Assembly (NCBI GenBank): GCA_016125095.1
Contig: WGMK01000016.1
Coordinates: 185,127-249,126, forward strand
Length of the DNA stretch: 64,000 nt
Reading direction: 5' to 3'
Source of the DNA: Candidatus Hydrogenedens sp.
GTDB taxonomy: Bacteria; Hydrogenedentota; Hydrogenedentia; Hydrogenedentales; JAEUWI01
Shown: in pieces, positions 34,103-42,538 of the stretch
Position numbering within the stretch: position 1 is the first letter of the stretch
How the letters are laid out: the number at the start of each line of letters is the position of its first letter
Notes under the pieces: model-generated
What the model was told of the DNA's origin: nothing
The model's database searches: none
Seen by the model: the letters and a program-made list of their open reading frames with translations, nothing else
Position numbers and translations under genes: made by a program

Positions 34103-34873
34103 TTAGTCCTCCAACGCTTCGGGAAGCGTCTTGATGTAGTCGCGGATCTCGTCGCGGACGCGGCGGTAGATCGCGAGTTTGGCTTCTTCGTCCTCTAGGT
34201 CCGCCGCGAGTGCGGGCGGATCGTCGAATCCGGTATGGGTCACCTTGGCCGCGCCAGGGAACACCGGGCAGGTCTCATGGGCGTTGGAGCAGACCGTGAC
34301 CACGTGGTCGAAGACCACGCTGTCCAGGTCGTCCAGCGTCTTGCTCGTGTGGGCCGAGAGGTCTACCCCGGCCTCGGCCATGACGCACACGGCGTAGGGG
34401 TTCATGCCGTGTGCCTTGATGCCGGCAGACCACACTTCGAGGCAGTCGCCCTTCAGCGCGCGCGCCCAGCCTTCGGCCATCTGGCTGCGGCAGGAATTTC
34501 CCGTACAGAGGAAGAGCACGCGCATGCGTCTCGGCGCGACGGTCGCGCAGCAGGCCATTTCCGTTGCGCAGGCTCCCTCATGTTCGAGGCTGCCCTGGCA
34601 GCAGTCCTCCATCAGGAAGTCCATCAGCGCGCGGACCTGCTCGAAGCTGACCGAGTACCACTGCTGGCGGCCTTCGCGCCGCCGCTGGATGATGCCCGAG
34701 GCGGCAAGTGTCTTGAGGTGGAATGTCAGGGTCGGGGGCGGCACCGCCAGCTGGGCGCTCAGGTCGCCCGCGGCAAGCCCGCGATGTCCCGCCCGCACGA
34801 GTGCGCGGAATACCGCCAGACGCGTTTCTTGCGCCAGGCTTTGCAGACAATCGATGGCATCCTTTGTTTCCAT
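34103..34873 (-). CDS. ArsR repressor fused to thioredoxin-type arsenate reductase ArsC
   Basis: 256 residues in two domains. Residues 1-95 form an ArsR winged helix (LAQETRLAVFRALVRAGHRG, LSAQLAVPPPTLTFHLKTLA). A cysteine cluster follows (MEDCCQGSLEHEGACA), like the C-terminal As(III) site of the Acidithiobacillus-type ArsR. From about residue 115 comes a low-molecular-weight phosphatase-type reductase with the CX5R loop in FLCTGNSCRSQMAEGWA and the redox cysteines in TVCSNAHETCPVF. It would release the promoter on binding As(III) and reduce As(V) to As(III). The ATG at 34871-34873 lies 7 bp after the -10, so the message is probably leaderless; a longer frame overlaps the promoter and was rejected. 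Such fusions are known but uncommon. Confidence 0.92.
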   Translation of the reverse strand: METKDAIDCLQSLAQETRLAVFRALVRAGHRGLAAGDLSAQLAVPPPTLTFHLKTLAASGIIQRRREGRQQWYSVSFEQVRALMDFLMEDCCQGSLEHEGACATEMACCATVAPRRMRVLFLCTGNSCRSQMAEGWARALKGDCLEVWSAGIKAHGMNPYAVCVMAEAGVDLSAHTSKTLDDLDSVVFDHVVTVCSNAHETCPVFPGAAKVTHTGFDDPPALAADLEDEEAKLAIYRRVRDEIRDYIKTLPEALED

Positions 34874-34880
34874 ATTTCTA

Positions 34881-34909
34881 AAAGTATCAAAATAATTGCA
34901 CCCTGTCAA
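34881..34909 (-). promoter_or_regulatory. ars operon promoter
   Basis: Minus strand: perfect -35 TTGACA (34904-34909), 17-nt spacer, -10 TACTTT (34881-34886), then 7 nt to the ATG. The spacer is AT-rich (AATTATTTTGA), where an ArsR-type operator would be expected, but I see no strong dyad. Confidence 0.65.
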
Positions 34910-34965
34910 GTCCCTCGAATTTGGCGACACGAAGCTGCCGCCGCACCGAATCCCTAAAAGGAATG

Positions 34966-34971
34966 TATAAT
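34966..34971 (+). promoter_or_regulatory. TATAAT -10 box that fixes the start of the transglutaminase-like gene
   Basis: A perfect TATAAT overlaps the first possible in-frame ATG (34963), so translation cannot begin there. AAGGAG (34978-34983) and a TTG eight bases later (34993) follow at the right distances. The -35 is not recognisable. Confidence 0.5.
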
Positions 34972-34992
34972 AGAGGCAAGGAGTCTACCGAT

Positions 34993-35898
34993 TTGACCGA
35001 CACCACGCAGACGCTTTCCCGCCTTCGCGAGCCGGACCTGAGCCAGCTGCCGTACCTGCTGCAGCTGCTGGACGACGATTCGGAGATCGTGCGGGGTGCC
35101 GTTTCGCGGGAGTTGCTGCAGTACGGCTCCGAGCTGGGCGAGGCGATTGCGGCATTGCCGGAGCCGATGGACCGGCTGCGCAGCGCGCGCCTGGCAACCA
35201 TACTCTCCGAGGGCGCCCGCGAGGAACTGCGGCTTATCTGGCCGTGCTGGTTCGACGTGGAAGACGAGACCGAGCGCCTCGAGCTGGCCATGGTGCTGCT
35301 CGCGGACTTTCAGGACCACGTGGAAACCATCCTGCGGGGGCGGCCGCACGAGCCCTTGGGCGTGCTGCTCGACGCGTTGACCTTGCATTTCCGGGAAAGC
35401 GGCATGCCGCAGGATCCACGCGGCCTGGCGGAATTCCTGTTCGCCGGACCCCGGCGGCTGCGCGGCGCTGCGAACGACTATTTCGCGCCGCAGAATTCCA
35501 ACCTGCGCTACGTGATCGAGAAGGGCCGGGGCATTCCGATTAGCCTCTCGGCCGTGTTCATGCTGGTGGGCCGCCGCTGCGGATTCACCGTGGGAGGCTG
35601 CAACTGGCCGGGCCACTTCCTGGCGCGCGCGGAAATCGACGGCCGCCCCTACCTGATCGACTGCTTCAACGAGGGCAACTGCATGGAACTCGACGCGTTC
35701 CTGTCCATGCAGGGACCGTCGAAGGCGGCGGCACGCCGGGTGCTGGAAGAAGACGCCAGCGTGGAAACCGTGGTGGGCCGGGTGCTGAACAACCTCGTGC
35801 GCGCCTACCAGGAATCGGGCCACTGGGCGAACAGCCACCTGATGCTGGAACTGCTGCGCGAAGTGGAGCGCCGCATCGCGGGCATCCGCGGCGTCTGA
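34993..35898 (+). CDS. SirB1-like transglutaminase-superfamily protein
   Basis: 301 residues from a TTG at 34993, chosen because AAGGAG lies eight bases upstream and the earlier ATGs lie in the promoter. The N-terminal third is helical with HEAT-like character (LPYLLQLLDDDSEIVRGAVS). The C-terminal domain is the SirB1/Transglut_core2 type: YFAPQNSNLRYVIEKGRGIPISLS, then GGCNWPGHFLARAEIDGRPYLIDCFN. The usual triad is degenerate: the His in PGHFL and the Asp in LIDCF are present, while a Ser occupies the usual nucleophile area (GIPISLSAVF). These proteins are poorly characterised. It is divergent from the ars operon with about 120 bp between starts, and upstream of yhbY. Confidence 0.8.
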   Translation: MTDTTQTLSRLREPDLSQLPYLLQLLDDDSEIVRGAVSRELLQYGSELGEAIAALPEPMDRLRSARLATILSEGAREELRLIWPCWFDVEDETERLELAMVLLADFQDHVETILRGRPHEPLGVLLDALTLHFRESGMPQDPRGLAEFLFAGPRRLRGAANDYFAPQNSNLRYVIEKGRGIPISLSAVFMLVGRRCGFTVGGCNWPGHFLARAEIDGRPYLIDCFNEGNCMELDAFLSMQGPSKAAARRVLEEDASVETVVGRVLNNLVRAYQESGHWANSHLMLELLREVERRIAGIRGV

Positions 35899-35966
35899 AC
35901 CCTCCGGGTGGCCGGAACGGCGGCGGGTGTATTACACTACCGCCGCAACCTTCGAGGAGTTCCGCC

Positions 35967-36266
35967 ATGCCCGATCTCACCAGCCAGCAGCGCAAGTTTC
36001 TCCGCGCGCTCGGGCACGCTTTACAGCCCGTCGTGCTGGTGGGCAAACGCGCCGTGAGCGATGAACTCGTCCGGTCGGCCGCCGACGCGCTTGAGGCGCA
36101 GGAACTCGTGAAAGTGAAGTTCAACGAGTTCAAGGAAACCAAGGCGGAACTGCTCGCCGAAATCGCGCGCCGGACGAACGCAGACGTCGTCGGCATCATC
36201 GGCAACGTGGGCCTGCTCTACAAGTGGCAGCCCGAGGCCGAGAAGCGCCAAATCGAGCTGCCCTAA
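35967..36266 (+). CDS. yhbY: Ribosome assembly RNA-binding protein YhbY (CRM domain)
   Basis: 99 residues, normal length. The single CRM domain binds pre-50S ribosomal particles. Signatures: LTSQQRKFLRALGHALQPVVLVGK, the helix EALEAQELVKVKF-type region and the terminal GNVGLLYKW. GAGGAG stands before the ATG. Its stop overlaps the convergent stop of the large secreted protein (CTAA). A hairpin-like GCGGCGG...CCGCCGC at 35920-35946 lies between it and the transglutaminase-like gene and may modulate read-through. Confidence 0.94.
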   Translation: MPDLTSQQRKFLRALGHALQPVVLVGKRAVSDELVRSAADALEAQELVKVKFNEFKETKAELLAEIARRTNADVVGIIGNVGLLYKWQPEAEKRQIELP

Positions 36267-39187
36267 GTCGGGCAGAAGCCATCTTCCGTGGAGCCGCACA
36301 CGCGGTAGCCGCCCAAGGTGTAAAGCTGGATCAGGCGCAACAATTCGCCCAGCTGAATGCGCCAGTCTTGCGGCGCGAAATCGCTGTCGTGGGGGTCGCA
36401 TGCTCCGCCGTCGCGACCGGGCGCATACCCGTCCTCAGAGTCCGTATCGCAGCCGAAACGGCCGGCATTGTAGAACTGGATGACGCGAAGCAGTTCCTGA
36501 AGCTCAATGGCGCCATTCTCGCTCTGATCCGCGCTGTGGAAGAAAGGGACTTCGCCCTCAGAAGTGCCTTCGGTTGCGCCTTCTTCCCCGCCTTCATAAG
36601 TACCTTCGCCATCCGGGAATGGTGCCCCGTCGCGGCTCCCCTCGCCTTCCGTGCCGCCCTCAGTCTGCCCTTCCCCTTCGGATTCGGCCGGCCCCAGCGT
36701 AAGGTTGTCGATACGAAAGGTGGCGCCAGCCGCCTCGACGCTTGGGGTGAACCGGAACCGCGTAATGATGCCGCTCCAGCCGGCATCCGGCAGAAGGTCG
36801 GCCGTGTAGGTCTTGAAACTGCTGCCAGGCGCCTTGAGCCGGAACGTGACGGACCGGGCATTGCTGAACGAGGGAGCCTCTTCGGTGGTCCAATAGAAGC
36901 GCGCGCGCGTCGGATTGGAGTCGTTGTCGTGCGCAATACGCAGGCTGACACTGCCGATACTCGACGCGTCGACGCGCACCGGGGCCGAGTAGAGCACGGC
37001 CGTATTGCCCTCGTTCGTGGTGCAGACAAGCGCGCCGTTCTCCGCCTTGAGAGCCGGCGCGGTGTTGCTGAGCACATTGGAGGGTCTCCAGGTCTGCGTA
37101 TAGCCTGTTTCGTCGAATTCGTATGCGAGGTAGGCTACGGGGATGCTCGCGGGGCTTTCATTTCCGAAGGGATCGTAAGCGGTCACCTCGAATCGGTCCT
37201 GCAGGGCGGGCGGCGAGGCAAGCACTAACGCGGGCGTGCCGGGCTCCGCGATTAATTCCCCGTTCTGGTAGACCCGGTAGCCCGCAATACCGGTGTTATC
37301 CCACGGTTCCTGCCAGGATAGCGCGACCCTTCCGTCATCGAAATGGTGGGCGAAGTTGAGTCCAGCAGGCGCGCCGGGCGGAAGATGTTCTGGGGAACCG
37401 ACCAGATACACGGCAGCACCCGTCTGGAACGCGAACGGTATCCGAAGCTGCGCGCCTGCTTTACTGGAAGGGATCGGAACCAGGCCTTCGGGAGTCACCT
37501 GGTATACTTCGGGGGCGGACAGCCATGCCGGCAACTGCAAATCCAGATTGCCGGCCGCGGTGCCGGTATTGTAGACGGGCGGCAGGCCAGTCTGCGTATG
37601 GGCGTCGTTCAGAACCACCGCCAGCATCGACTGGGGCCCGGCGAGCGCGCGCGCGTGATAGGGCTGGTCTAACGAGGCCCAGGGTATCGGCTCGCCATAG
37701 AACGCTGCGCCGCGGACCAGCGACAGCATGCGCGCCAGCGATTCGGACTCGGCGATGAGCGCTTCGGTATCGGAGCGATTCTCATAGCCCGGCGCATACC
37801 GGAACCAGAGGAGGCCCTTGGCCCCACTCATGACGTGGGCCCAGAACTGATAAGCCACGCCCCAGGGTTCTGGCTGGACGTTCCAGGTGCCACGGGCGGC
37901 GAGTTGCACCCAGCTCCACATGCGCTGGGGCTCGGAATTCGCCTTGAGCAGATCGGTCCATTGAAGCGCTTCTTCCATGCGCGCCTCCCGGAAGATCCAG
38001 GTGAAGGGCACCACGTTGGGGGCGCTGTACATCGCGTAGTGGTCCATCGAAATGATATCGGTCGTGGCTGCGTACTCGTTGAATGCCGCCGAGGTCGCCA
38101 GCGTAACAAAGGTCGGGTGAAACGGATCGTTGGCCCAGACCGGCTGATTTCGCGCGAGCAATTCGGATGCGCTCGTGCTGTTGAGGTCCGGCTCATCCGA
38201 GACGAGCCACGCCCAGTCGCCCTCGGCCTGCGAATCGGACGCGATATCGGCCTCGGTCGAAACCGCCAGCGGACGGAGCGTTTCGAGGTGAAAACGATCG
38301 CGGGCGGCATAGATGGCATTCCAGTTGCGGGTCCCCGTGAAGGTGTCGATCCCGAGCAGACGCGCCACAGTCATTCCGTCGGGATCATTGGGGAGGTCGC
38401 TGCTCCAAGTCGCCAGAGGAAACGCCGCAGGCAGGTGACGCAGGAATGCCCCGCTGCTGCCGCCCGCGCCATCGTGCTGCACGCGGAAGTGCAGCGGCGT
38501 CAGCGGCGCGATCAGCTGCTCCATTTCAATTCGAACGATGCACAGGCCCCTGGGCGGTATCACATAGGATTGCCCGTAGGCGGAAAGGCGCGGCGAGCCG
38601 GGAACGAAGTCCTCCTCGTTCAGCGAAATTCCCGTGATATTCGTGGCCGTGTCTGAGTCGTTGCGAAGATAGGCCAGCAAGGCGCGGTCGTCTGGTTCGG
38701 GCAGTAGATTCGCCACGGCTACCACGGGCGGCGCGCACTTGAATCTGCGCGTTGCCATCGCGCCCGAAGACATTTGTACTCCGAGGGTAATCGCTTCGCC
38801 GGCGGCCACCGGCGGGCCGCTAAAGCAGACGACAACCGCGGCGATCGCTCCCGCGCCTTCGGCCTCAAGCGCGGGCGGCCAGACGCGCATCCATTGGAAG
38901 GACTCATAGTTGTCGGCAGAGGTTTCGTTCACGAGGATCGTCTTGATGGCATCGGGCTCGCCCGAAGTATTCTGCACGAAAAACGTCAGCCGCCCGCCGA
39001 GATTCGGCGGCCAGTCTTCCGAGGTTTCTCCACTAATAACCGACAAGGGAAACGTACCCGCGGATGCGGGCGGATGAAAAATCGTACCGGGCAGAATTTC
39101 CGCTCCATGCATTTGCGCCGATGCCGCAAGGTAAAGTACGCACCATGCCCAGAGCCATAGCCGGAAAAAAGGTTGCGTCGTGAACAT
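36263..39187 (-). CDS. Large secreted glycosidase-like protein with FnIII, jelly-roll, Glu-Gly linker and dockerin-like tail
   Basis: 974 residues. Signal peptide at 1-29. A beta-sandwich region (about 30-235) is followed by a TIM-barrel-like domain (about 245-500) with SDEPDLNS, DIISMDHYAMYSAPN and GAKGLLWFRYAPGYEN, which looks like a glycoside-hydrolase barrel; candidate acids are in SDEPD. A fibronectin III domain (about 600-690, VALSWQEPWDNTGIAGYRVY) and a jelly-roll/carbohydrate-binding-like domain (about 700-830) come next. Then a Glu/Gly linker (about 835-885) and the C-terminal EF-hand-like module ENGAIELQELLRVIQFYN plus LGELLRLIQLYTLGG with paired cysteines. GGAGG precedes the ATG. 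Probably surface-bound and carbohydrate-directed; enzyme class not identifiable by eye. Confidence 0.82.
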   Translation of the reverse strand: MFTTQPFFRLWLWAWCVLYLAASAQMHGAEILPGTIFHPPASAGTFPLSVISGETSEDWPPNLGGRLTFFVQNTSGEPDAIKTILVNETSADNYESFQWMRVWPPALEAEGAGAIAAVVVCFSGPPVAAGEAITLGVQMSSGAMATRRFKCAPPVVAVANLLPEPDDRALLAYLRNDSDTATNITGISLNEEDFVPGSPRLSAYGQSYVIPPRGLCIVRIEMEQLIAPLTPLHFRVQHDGAGGSSGAFLRHLPAAFPLATWSSDLPNDPDGMTVARLLGIDTFTGTRNWNAIYAARDRFHLETLRPLAVSTEADIASDSQAEGDWAWLVSDEPDLNSTSASELLARNQPVWANDPFHPTFVTLATSAAFNEYAATTDIISMDHYAMYSAPNVVPFTWIFREARMEEALQWTDLLKANSEPQRMWSWVQLAARGTWNVQPEPWGVAYQFWAHVMSGAKGLLWFRYAPGYENRSDTEALIAESESLARMLSLVRGAAFYGEPIPWASLDQPYHARALAGPQSMLAVVLNDAHTQTGLPPVYNTGTAAGNLDLQLPAWLSAPEVYQVTPEGLVPIPSSKAGAQLRIPFAFQTGAAVYLVGSPEHLPPGAPAGLNFAHHFDDGRVALSWQEPWDNTGIAGYRVYQNGELIAEPGTPALVLASPPALQDRFEVTAYDPFGNESPASIPVAYLAYEFDETGYTQTWRPSNVLSNTAPALKAENGALVCTTNEGNTAVLYSAPVRVDASSIGSVSLRIAHDNDSNPTRARFYWTTEEAPSFSNARSVTFRLKAPGSSFKTYTADLLPDAGWSGIITRFRFTPSVEAAGATFRIDNLTLGPAESEGEGQTEGGTEGEGSRDGAPFPDGEGTYEGGEEGATEGTSEGEVPFFHSADQSENGAIELQELLRVIQFYNAGRFGCDTDSEDGYAPGRDGGACDPHDSDFAPQDWRIQLGELLRLIQLYTLGGYRVCGSTEDGFCPT

Positions 39188-39355
39188 CGGGAAGCCTCCA
39201 TAGCGTACTGCTGGAACAAAAAGATCGGCGTGGCTTAGAACACCGCCGCGGCAGCGAAAGTTCCCTTTCCGTTGGGCGCCCGGCTTGACCGCACCATGCG
39301 TTTGACGTAGGCTTCAGGGGTTTACCCAACGTTGCGGCCCGGCTTTTGGAGTCTC

Positions 39356-39925
39356 ATGGAAATCCGCAGTACAGATGCCTTGATCGCCGTTGACGTGCAG
39401 AATGATTTCTGCCCCGGTGGCGCGCTGCCGGTGCCCTTCGGCGATACCATCGTGTCGAAGGTCAATTCGCTGGTCATCAAGTTCGAGACGCTCGTGTTTT
39501 CGCGCGACTGGCACCCCAACAACCACTGCAGCTTCAGCGATACGCCGCTTTTCGAGGACATGAGCTGGCCGATGCATTGCGTGCAGGACAGCCCGGGGGC
39601 GGAGTTCCATGGCGACCTGTTCGTGCCGGGCGACGGCCGGGTAATCAGCAAGGGCACGGACCCGGAGCGTGAGGCCTACAGCGCGTTCGAGGGCACGGAC
39701 CTCGATGCATGGCTGCGGGAGCGCGGTGTAGAGCGCGTGTTCGTCGCGGGGCTGGCCTTCGATTATTGCGTGCGGGCGACGGCCGTGGATGCCGCGCGGG
39801 CGGGCTATGAAACCTGGGTGGTGGAGGATGCCTGCGCCGGCATTTCCGAGGTGACCATGGAGCGCGCGCGCGAAGAACTGACCGCGGCCGGAGTGCAATT
39901 CTGCGGCACGAGCGATTTCACATGA
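39356..39925 (+). CDS. pncA: Nicotinamidase (isochorismatase family)
   Basis: 189 residues. It deamidates nicotinamide to nicotinate for NAD salvage. The catalytic triad is visible: Asp in IAVDVQNDFCPGGAL, Lys in ISKGTDPEREAYSAF and Cys in AGLAFDYCVRATA. The metal site is in FSRDWHPNNHCSF. GGAG stands four bases before the ATG at 39356; an earlier in-frame start is not supported. It overlaps pncB by ATGA, so product and next enzyme are made together. Confidence 0.93.
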   Translation: MEIRSTDALIAVDVQNDFCPGGALPVPFGDTIVSKVNSLVIKFETLVFSRDWHPNNHCSFSDTPLFEDMSWPMHCVQDSPGAEFHGDLFVPGDGRVISKGTDPEREAYSAFEGTDLDAWLRERGVERVFVAGLAFDYCVRATAVDAARAGYETWVVEDACAGISEVTMERAREELTAAGVQFCGTSDFT

Positions 39926-41385
39926 GCGACGCTCGATCCGCGTGGTTCCGCCGCGAGGGCCTCGCGCTGCTGACGGACCTCTACGAGCTGACCATGATGG
40001 CCGGCTACCTGCGCCATGACCGCGCGGACCGCTGGACCAGCTTCGACTATTTCTTCCGCAATCTGCCCCCCCACGCCGGCTTTGCCGTGACGGCCGGACT
40101 CGAGCCGTTTCTGGATTATCTGGAGAACCTGCGGTTCGAGGCGGATGACCTCGACTACCTGCGCTCACTGGACTTGTTCGAAGAAGAATTCCTTGAGGCG
40201 CTGAGTGGACTCAGGCTGGCAGTGGATATCAATGCCGTGCCCGAGGGTTCGCTGGTCTATCCGAACGAGCCCGTGCTTCAAGTCGAGGGGCCCGTGTTCC
40301 AGACGCAGTTGATCGAATCGGCGCTGCTGAATTTCCTGAACTACCAGACGCTCATCGCCACGAAGGCCGCGCGCATCTGCCTGGCGGCCGAAGGCGACCC
40401 GGTGATCGAGTTCGGCCTCCGGCGTGCGCATGGTCCGGACGGCGCAGTGAGCGGATCGCGCGCGGCGTATATCGGTGGGTGCGTGTCCAGTTCGAACGTG
40501 CTGGCCGGCAAGACCTACGGCATTCCGGTGACGGGTACACACGCGCACTCCTGGGTGATGAGCTTCGACTCCGAGCTGGAGGCCTTCCGTGCCTTCGCCG
40601 AACACCATCGCGGACGGCTGGTGCTGCTGGTGGATACCTACGACACGATCGAGAGCGGCGTGCCGAACGCCATCAAGGTGTTTCAGGAATTGCGCGCGCA
40701 GGGACGGCAGTTCCGGCCGGCCATCCGGCTCGATTCGGGCGACCTGGCGAAGCTGAGCAAAATCGCGCACCAGATGCTGGTGCAGGCCGGTTTCGACGAC
40801 CCGCTGATTGTGGCGAGCAACGACCTGGAAGAAGACCTGATAGCCGACCTGAAACGCCAGGGCGCGAAAATTAACGCCTGGGGCGTGGGCACGCACCTGA
40901 TTACCTCGCACGACAGCCCCTCGCTGGGCGGGGTATACAAGCTGGCGGCCGTACGCGAGGACAGCGGGTGGAACCCCCGCATCAAGGTATCGTCGAATAT
41001 TGAGAAAGCAACGGACCCGGGCCGCAAGGCGCTGGTGCGCTACTACGACGGGGCCGGTCGGCCGGTGGGCGACGTGATAGCGCTGGCGGGCGAATCCCTG
41101 CCGGAGTCGGGGCTTATCGTCGGCAAGTCGCGCGTGTTCACGCACCGGCCGCTGCGCATTGGCGAGGCGGAGCGCTCGGAAGCGCTGCTGCAGCCCGTCA
41201 TGCAGGGCGGGCGGCGCGTGCTCGAGCGCGAAGCGGTGGCGGATATCCGCGCGCGGGCGCAAAGCCAGATGGCGGCCCTGCCCGAGGAGTTCAAACGGCT
41301 GCGCAACCCGGAGATCTACCGCGTAGGCCTTTCGGATGCGGCGGCGGCGCTGAAGGAAGAGATGATAGCGAGTGTGACCCCATGA
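39922..41385 (+). CDS. pncB: Nicotinate phosphoribosyltransferase
   Basis: 487 residues, in the range of the Gram-positive-type NAPRTase. It makes nicotinate mononucleotide from nicotinate and PRPP in the Preiss-Handler pathway. Motifs: ALLTDLYELTMMAGYLRHDR, FEFGLRRAHGPDGAVSGSRA-type region around residue 175, TGTHAHSWVMSFDSE with the conserved His, FRPAIRLDSGDLAKLSK and GVGTHLITSHDSPSLGGVYKL. It is translationally coupled to pncA before it and to the PH-like membrane protein after it. Confidence 0.94.
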   Translation: MSDARSAWFRREGLALLTDLYELTMMAGYLRHDRADRWTSFDYFFRNLPPHAGFAVTAGLEPFLDYLENLRFEADDLDYLRSLDLFEEEFLEALSGLRLAVDINAVPEGSLVYPNEPVLQVEGPVFQTQLIESALLNFLNYQTLIATKAARICLAAEGDPVIEFGLRRAHGPDGAVSGSRAAYIGGCVSSSNVLAGKTYGIPVTGTHAHSWVMSFDSELEAFRAFAEHHRGRLVLLVDTYDTIESGVPNAIKVFQELRAQGRQFRPAIRLDSGDLAKLSKIAHQMLVQAGFDDPLIVASNDLEEDLIADLKRQGAKINAWGVGTHLITSHDSPSLGGVYKLAAVREDSGWNPRIKVSSNIEKATDPGRKALVRYYDGAGRPVGDVIALAGESLPESGLIVGKSRVFTHRPLRIGEAERSEALLQPVMQGGRRVLEREAVADIRARAQSQMAALPEEFKRLRNPEIYRVGLSDAAAALKEEMIASVTP

Positions 41386-41948
41386 CCATGCCACGCATTT
41401 TGTTTCAGGAATCGCAGCGCTTTACCCAGGCCTTTCTCTGGGTGCCGCTCACGCTGCTGACCTCGTTCGTCAGCGGCACGACGCTATGGATGATCATGCG
41501 GCAGGTGGTGAACGAGATCCCCTTCGGCGACGAGCCGATCTCCAACGAGATGCTGCTGGGGCTCGGGGGCGCGGTGATTGGCGTCAACGCGCTCATCGTG
41601 GTGTTCTTCGCGACGGCGCGGATGCAGACTGAGGTCACCTCCGACGGCCTGTTCATCAGGTTCTTTCCCTTTCACCGTCGGACCCGCAAGATCGGACTGG
41701 AGAACGTGGAGACGATGGCGGCGGTAACGTATCGTTCGCTGCTGGAGTACGGCGGATACGGCATCCGGCGGTACCCCAAGGCGACGGCCTACAATGTGCG
41801 CGGGCTCGAGGGCGTCCGTATCAACTACGAAAACGGCGTGCATGTCATGATCGGCACGCAGCATCCCGAGGCGCTGTTCAACGCCCTGCAAACGGTACTC
41901 GAACATCAGGCCGGCGCCGATACGGAAGGAGGCCACGACCATGAGTAA
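41382..41948 (+). CDS. PH-like membrane protein (DUF6141-like)
   Basis: 188 residues. Two membrane helices (about 17-40 and 58-80) are followed by a soluble PH-like domain with MQTEVTSDGLFIRFFPFHRRTRKI and GGYGIRRYPKATAYNVRG, ending in a His/Asp-rich tail. This layout matches small two-helix, PH-fold proteins of unknown function. The start overlaps the pncB stop (ATGA) and the end overlaps the DJ-1-like gene by 8 bp. The family call is from pattern memory; the role is unknown. Confidence 0.7.
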   Translation: MTMPRILFQESQRFTQAFLWVPLTLLTSFVSGTTLWMIMRQVVNEIPFGDEPISNEMLLGLGGAVIGVNALIVVFFATARMQTEVTSDGLFIRFFPFHRRTRKIGLENVETMAAVTYRSLLEYGGYGIRRYPKATAYNVRGLEGVRINYENGVHVMIGTQHPEALFNALQTVLEHQAGADTEGGHDHE

Positions 41949-42465
41949 ACCCCTCGCGGACAAACGCTTTCTGTTCTTCGTGGGCGATATCTACGAGGAC
42001 TTGGAACTGTGGTACCCGAAGCTGCGCCTGATTGAGGCGGGCGCCGAGGTGGTGGTGGCGGGCGAAGAAGCCGGCAAGAAATACGCCGGCAAGCACGGCT
42101 ACCCCTGCGTTTCGGATGCGGCCATCGCCGACATGAACGCGGCCGACTTCGACGGCGTGGTGCTGCCGGGCGGTTTCATGCCCGACAAGCTGCGCCGCAA
42201 CGACAAGGTGAAATCGCTCATCCGCGAGTTCGCCGGTGCGGACAAGCTCGTGGCGGCCATCTGCCACGGCGGCTGGATGGCCATTTCGGCGGGCGTCTAC
42301 GGCGGCGTGCGCGTTACGGGCTCGCCGGGTATCAAGGACGACCTGATCAACGCCGGGGCGCTCTGGGAATTCGAGCCGGTGGTGGTGGACCGGCATTTCG
42401 TTTCGAGCCGCAACCCCGACGACTTGCCGGCCTTCTGCGCGGCGATACTCGGGTTCTACGCATAG
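41941..42465 (+). CDS. DJ-1/PfpI family protein
   Basis: 174 residues. A flavodoxin-like fold with the nucleophile elbow VAAICHGGWMAISAG (Cys followed by His) and the conserved Glu in FVGDIYEDLELWYPKL. PfpI-type relatives act as proteases, deglycases or chaperones; the Cys, His and an upstream Glu are all present. GGAGG lies in the end of the preceding gene. It closes the pncA-pncB unit, where a glyoxal-damage role for nucleotides is possible but only inferred. Confidence 0.88.
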   Translation: MSKPLADKRFLFFVGDIYEDLELWYPKLRLIEAGAEVVVAGEEAGKKYAGKHGYPCVSDAAIADMNAADFDGVVLPGGFMPDKLRRNDKVKSLIREFAGADKLVAAICHGGWMAISAGVYGGVRVTGSPGIKDDLINAGALWEFEPVVVDRHFVSSRNPDDLPAFCAAILGFYA

Positions 42466-42538
42466 CTCCGCTTGACTGCCGGATGCGCGTAGCCAATACT
42501 GGCGGGGCGGCTGTACGGCCGCGAAGGAGTCGTAGCGC

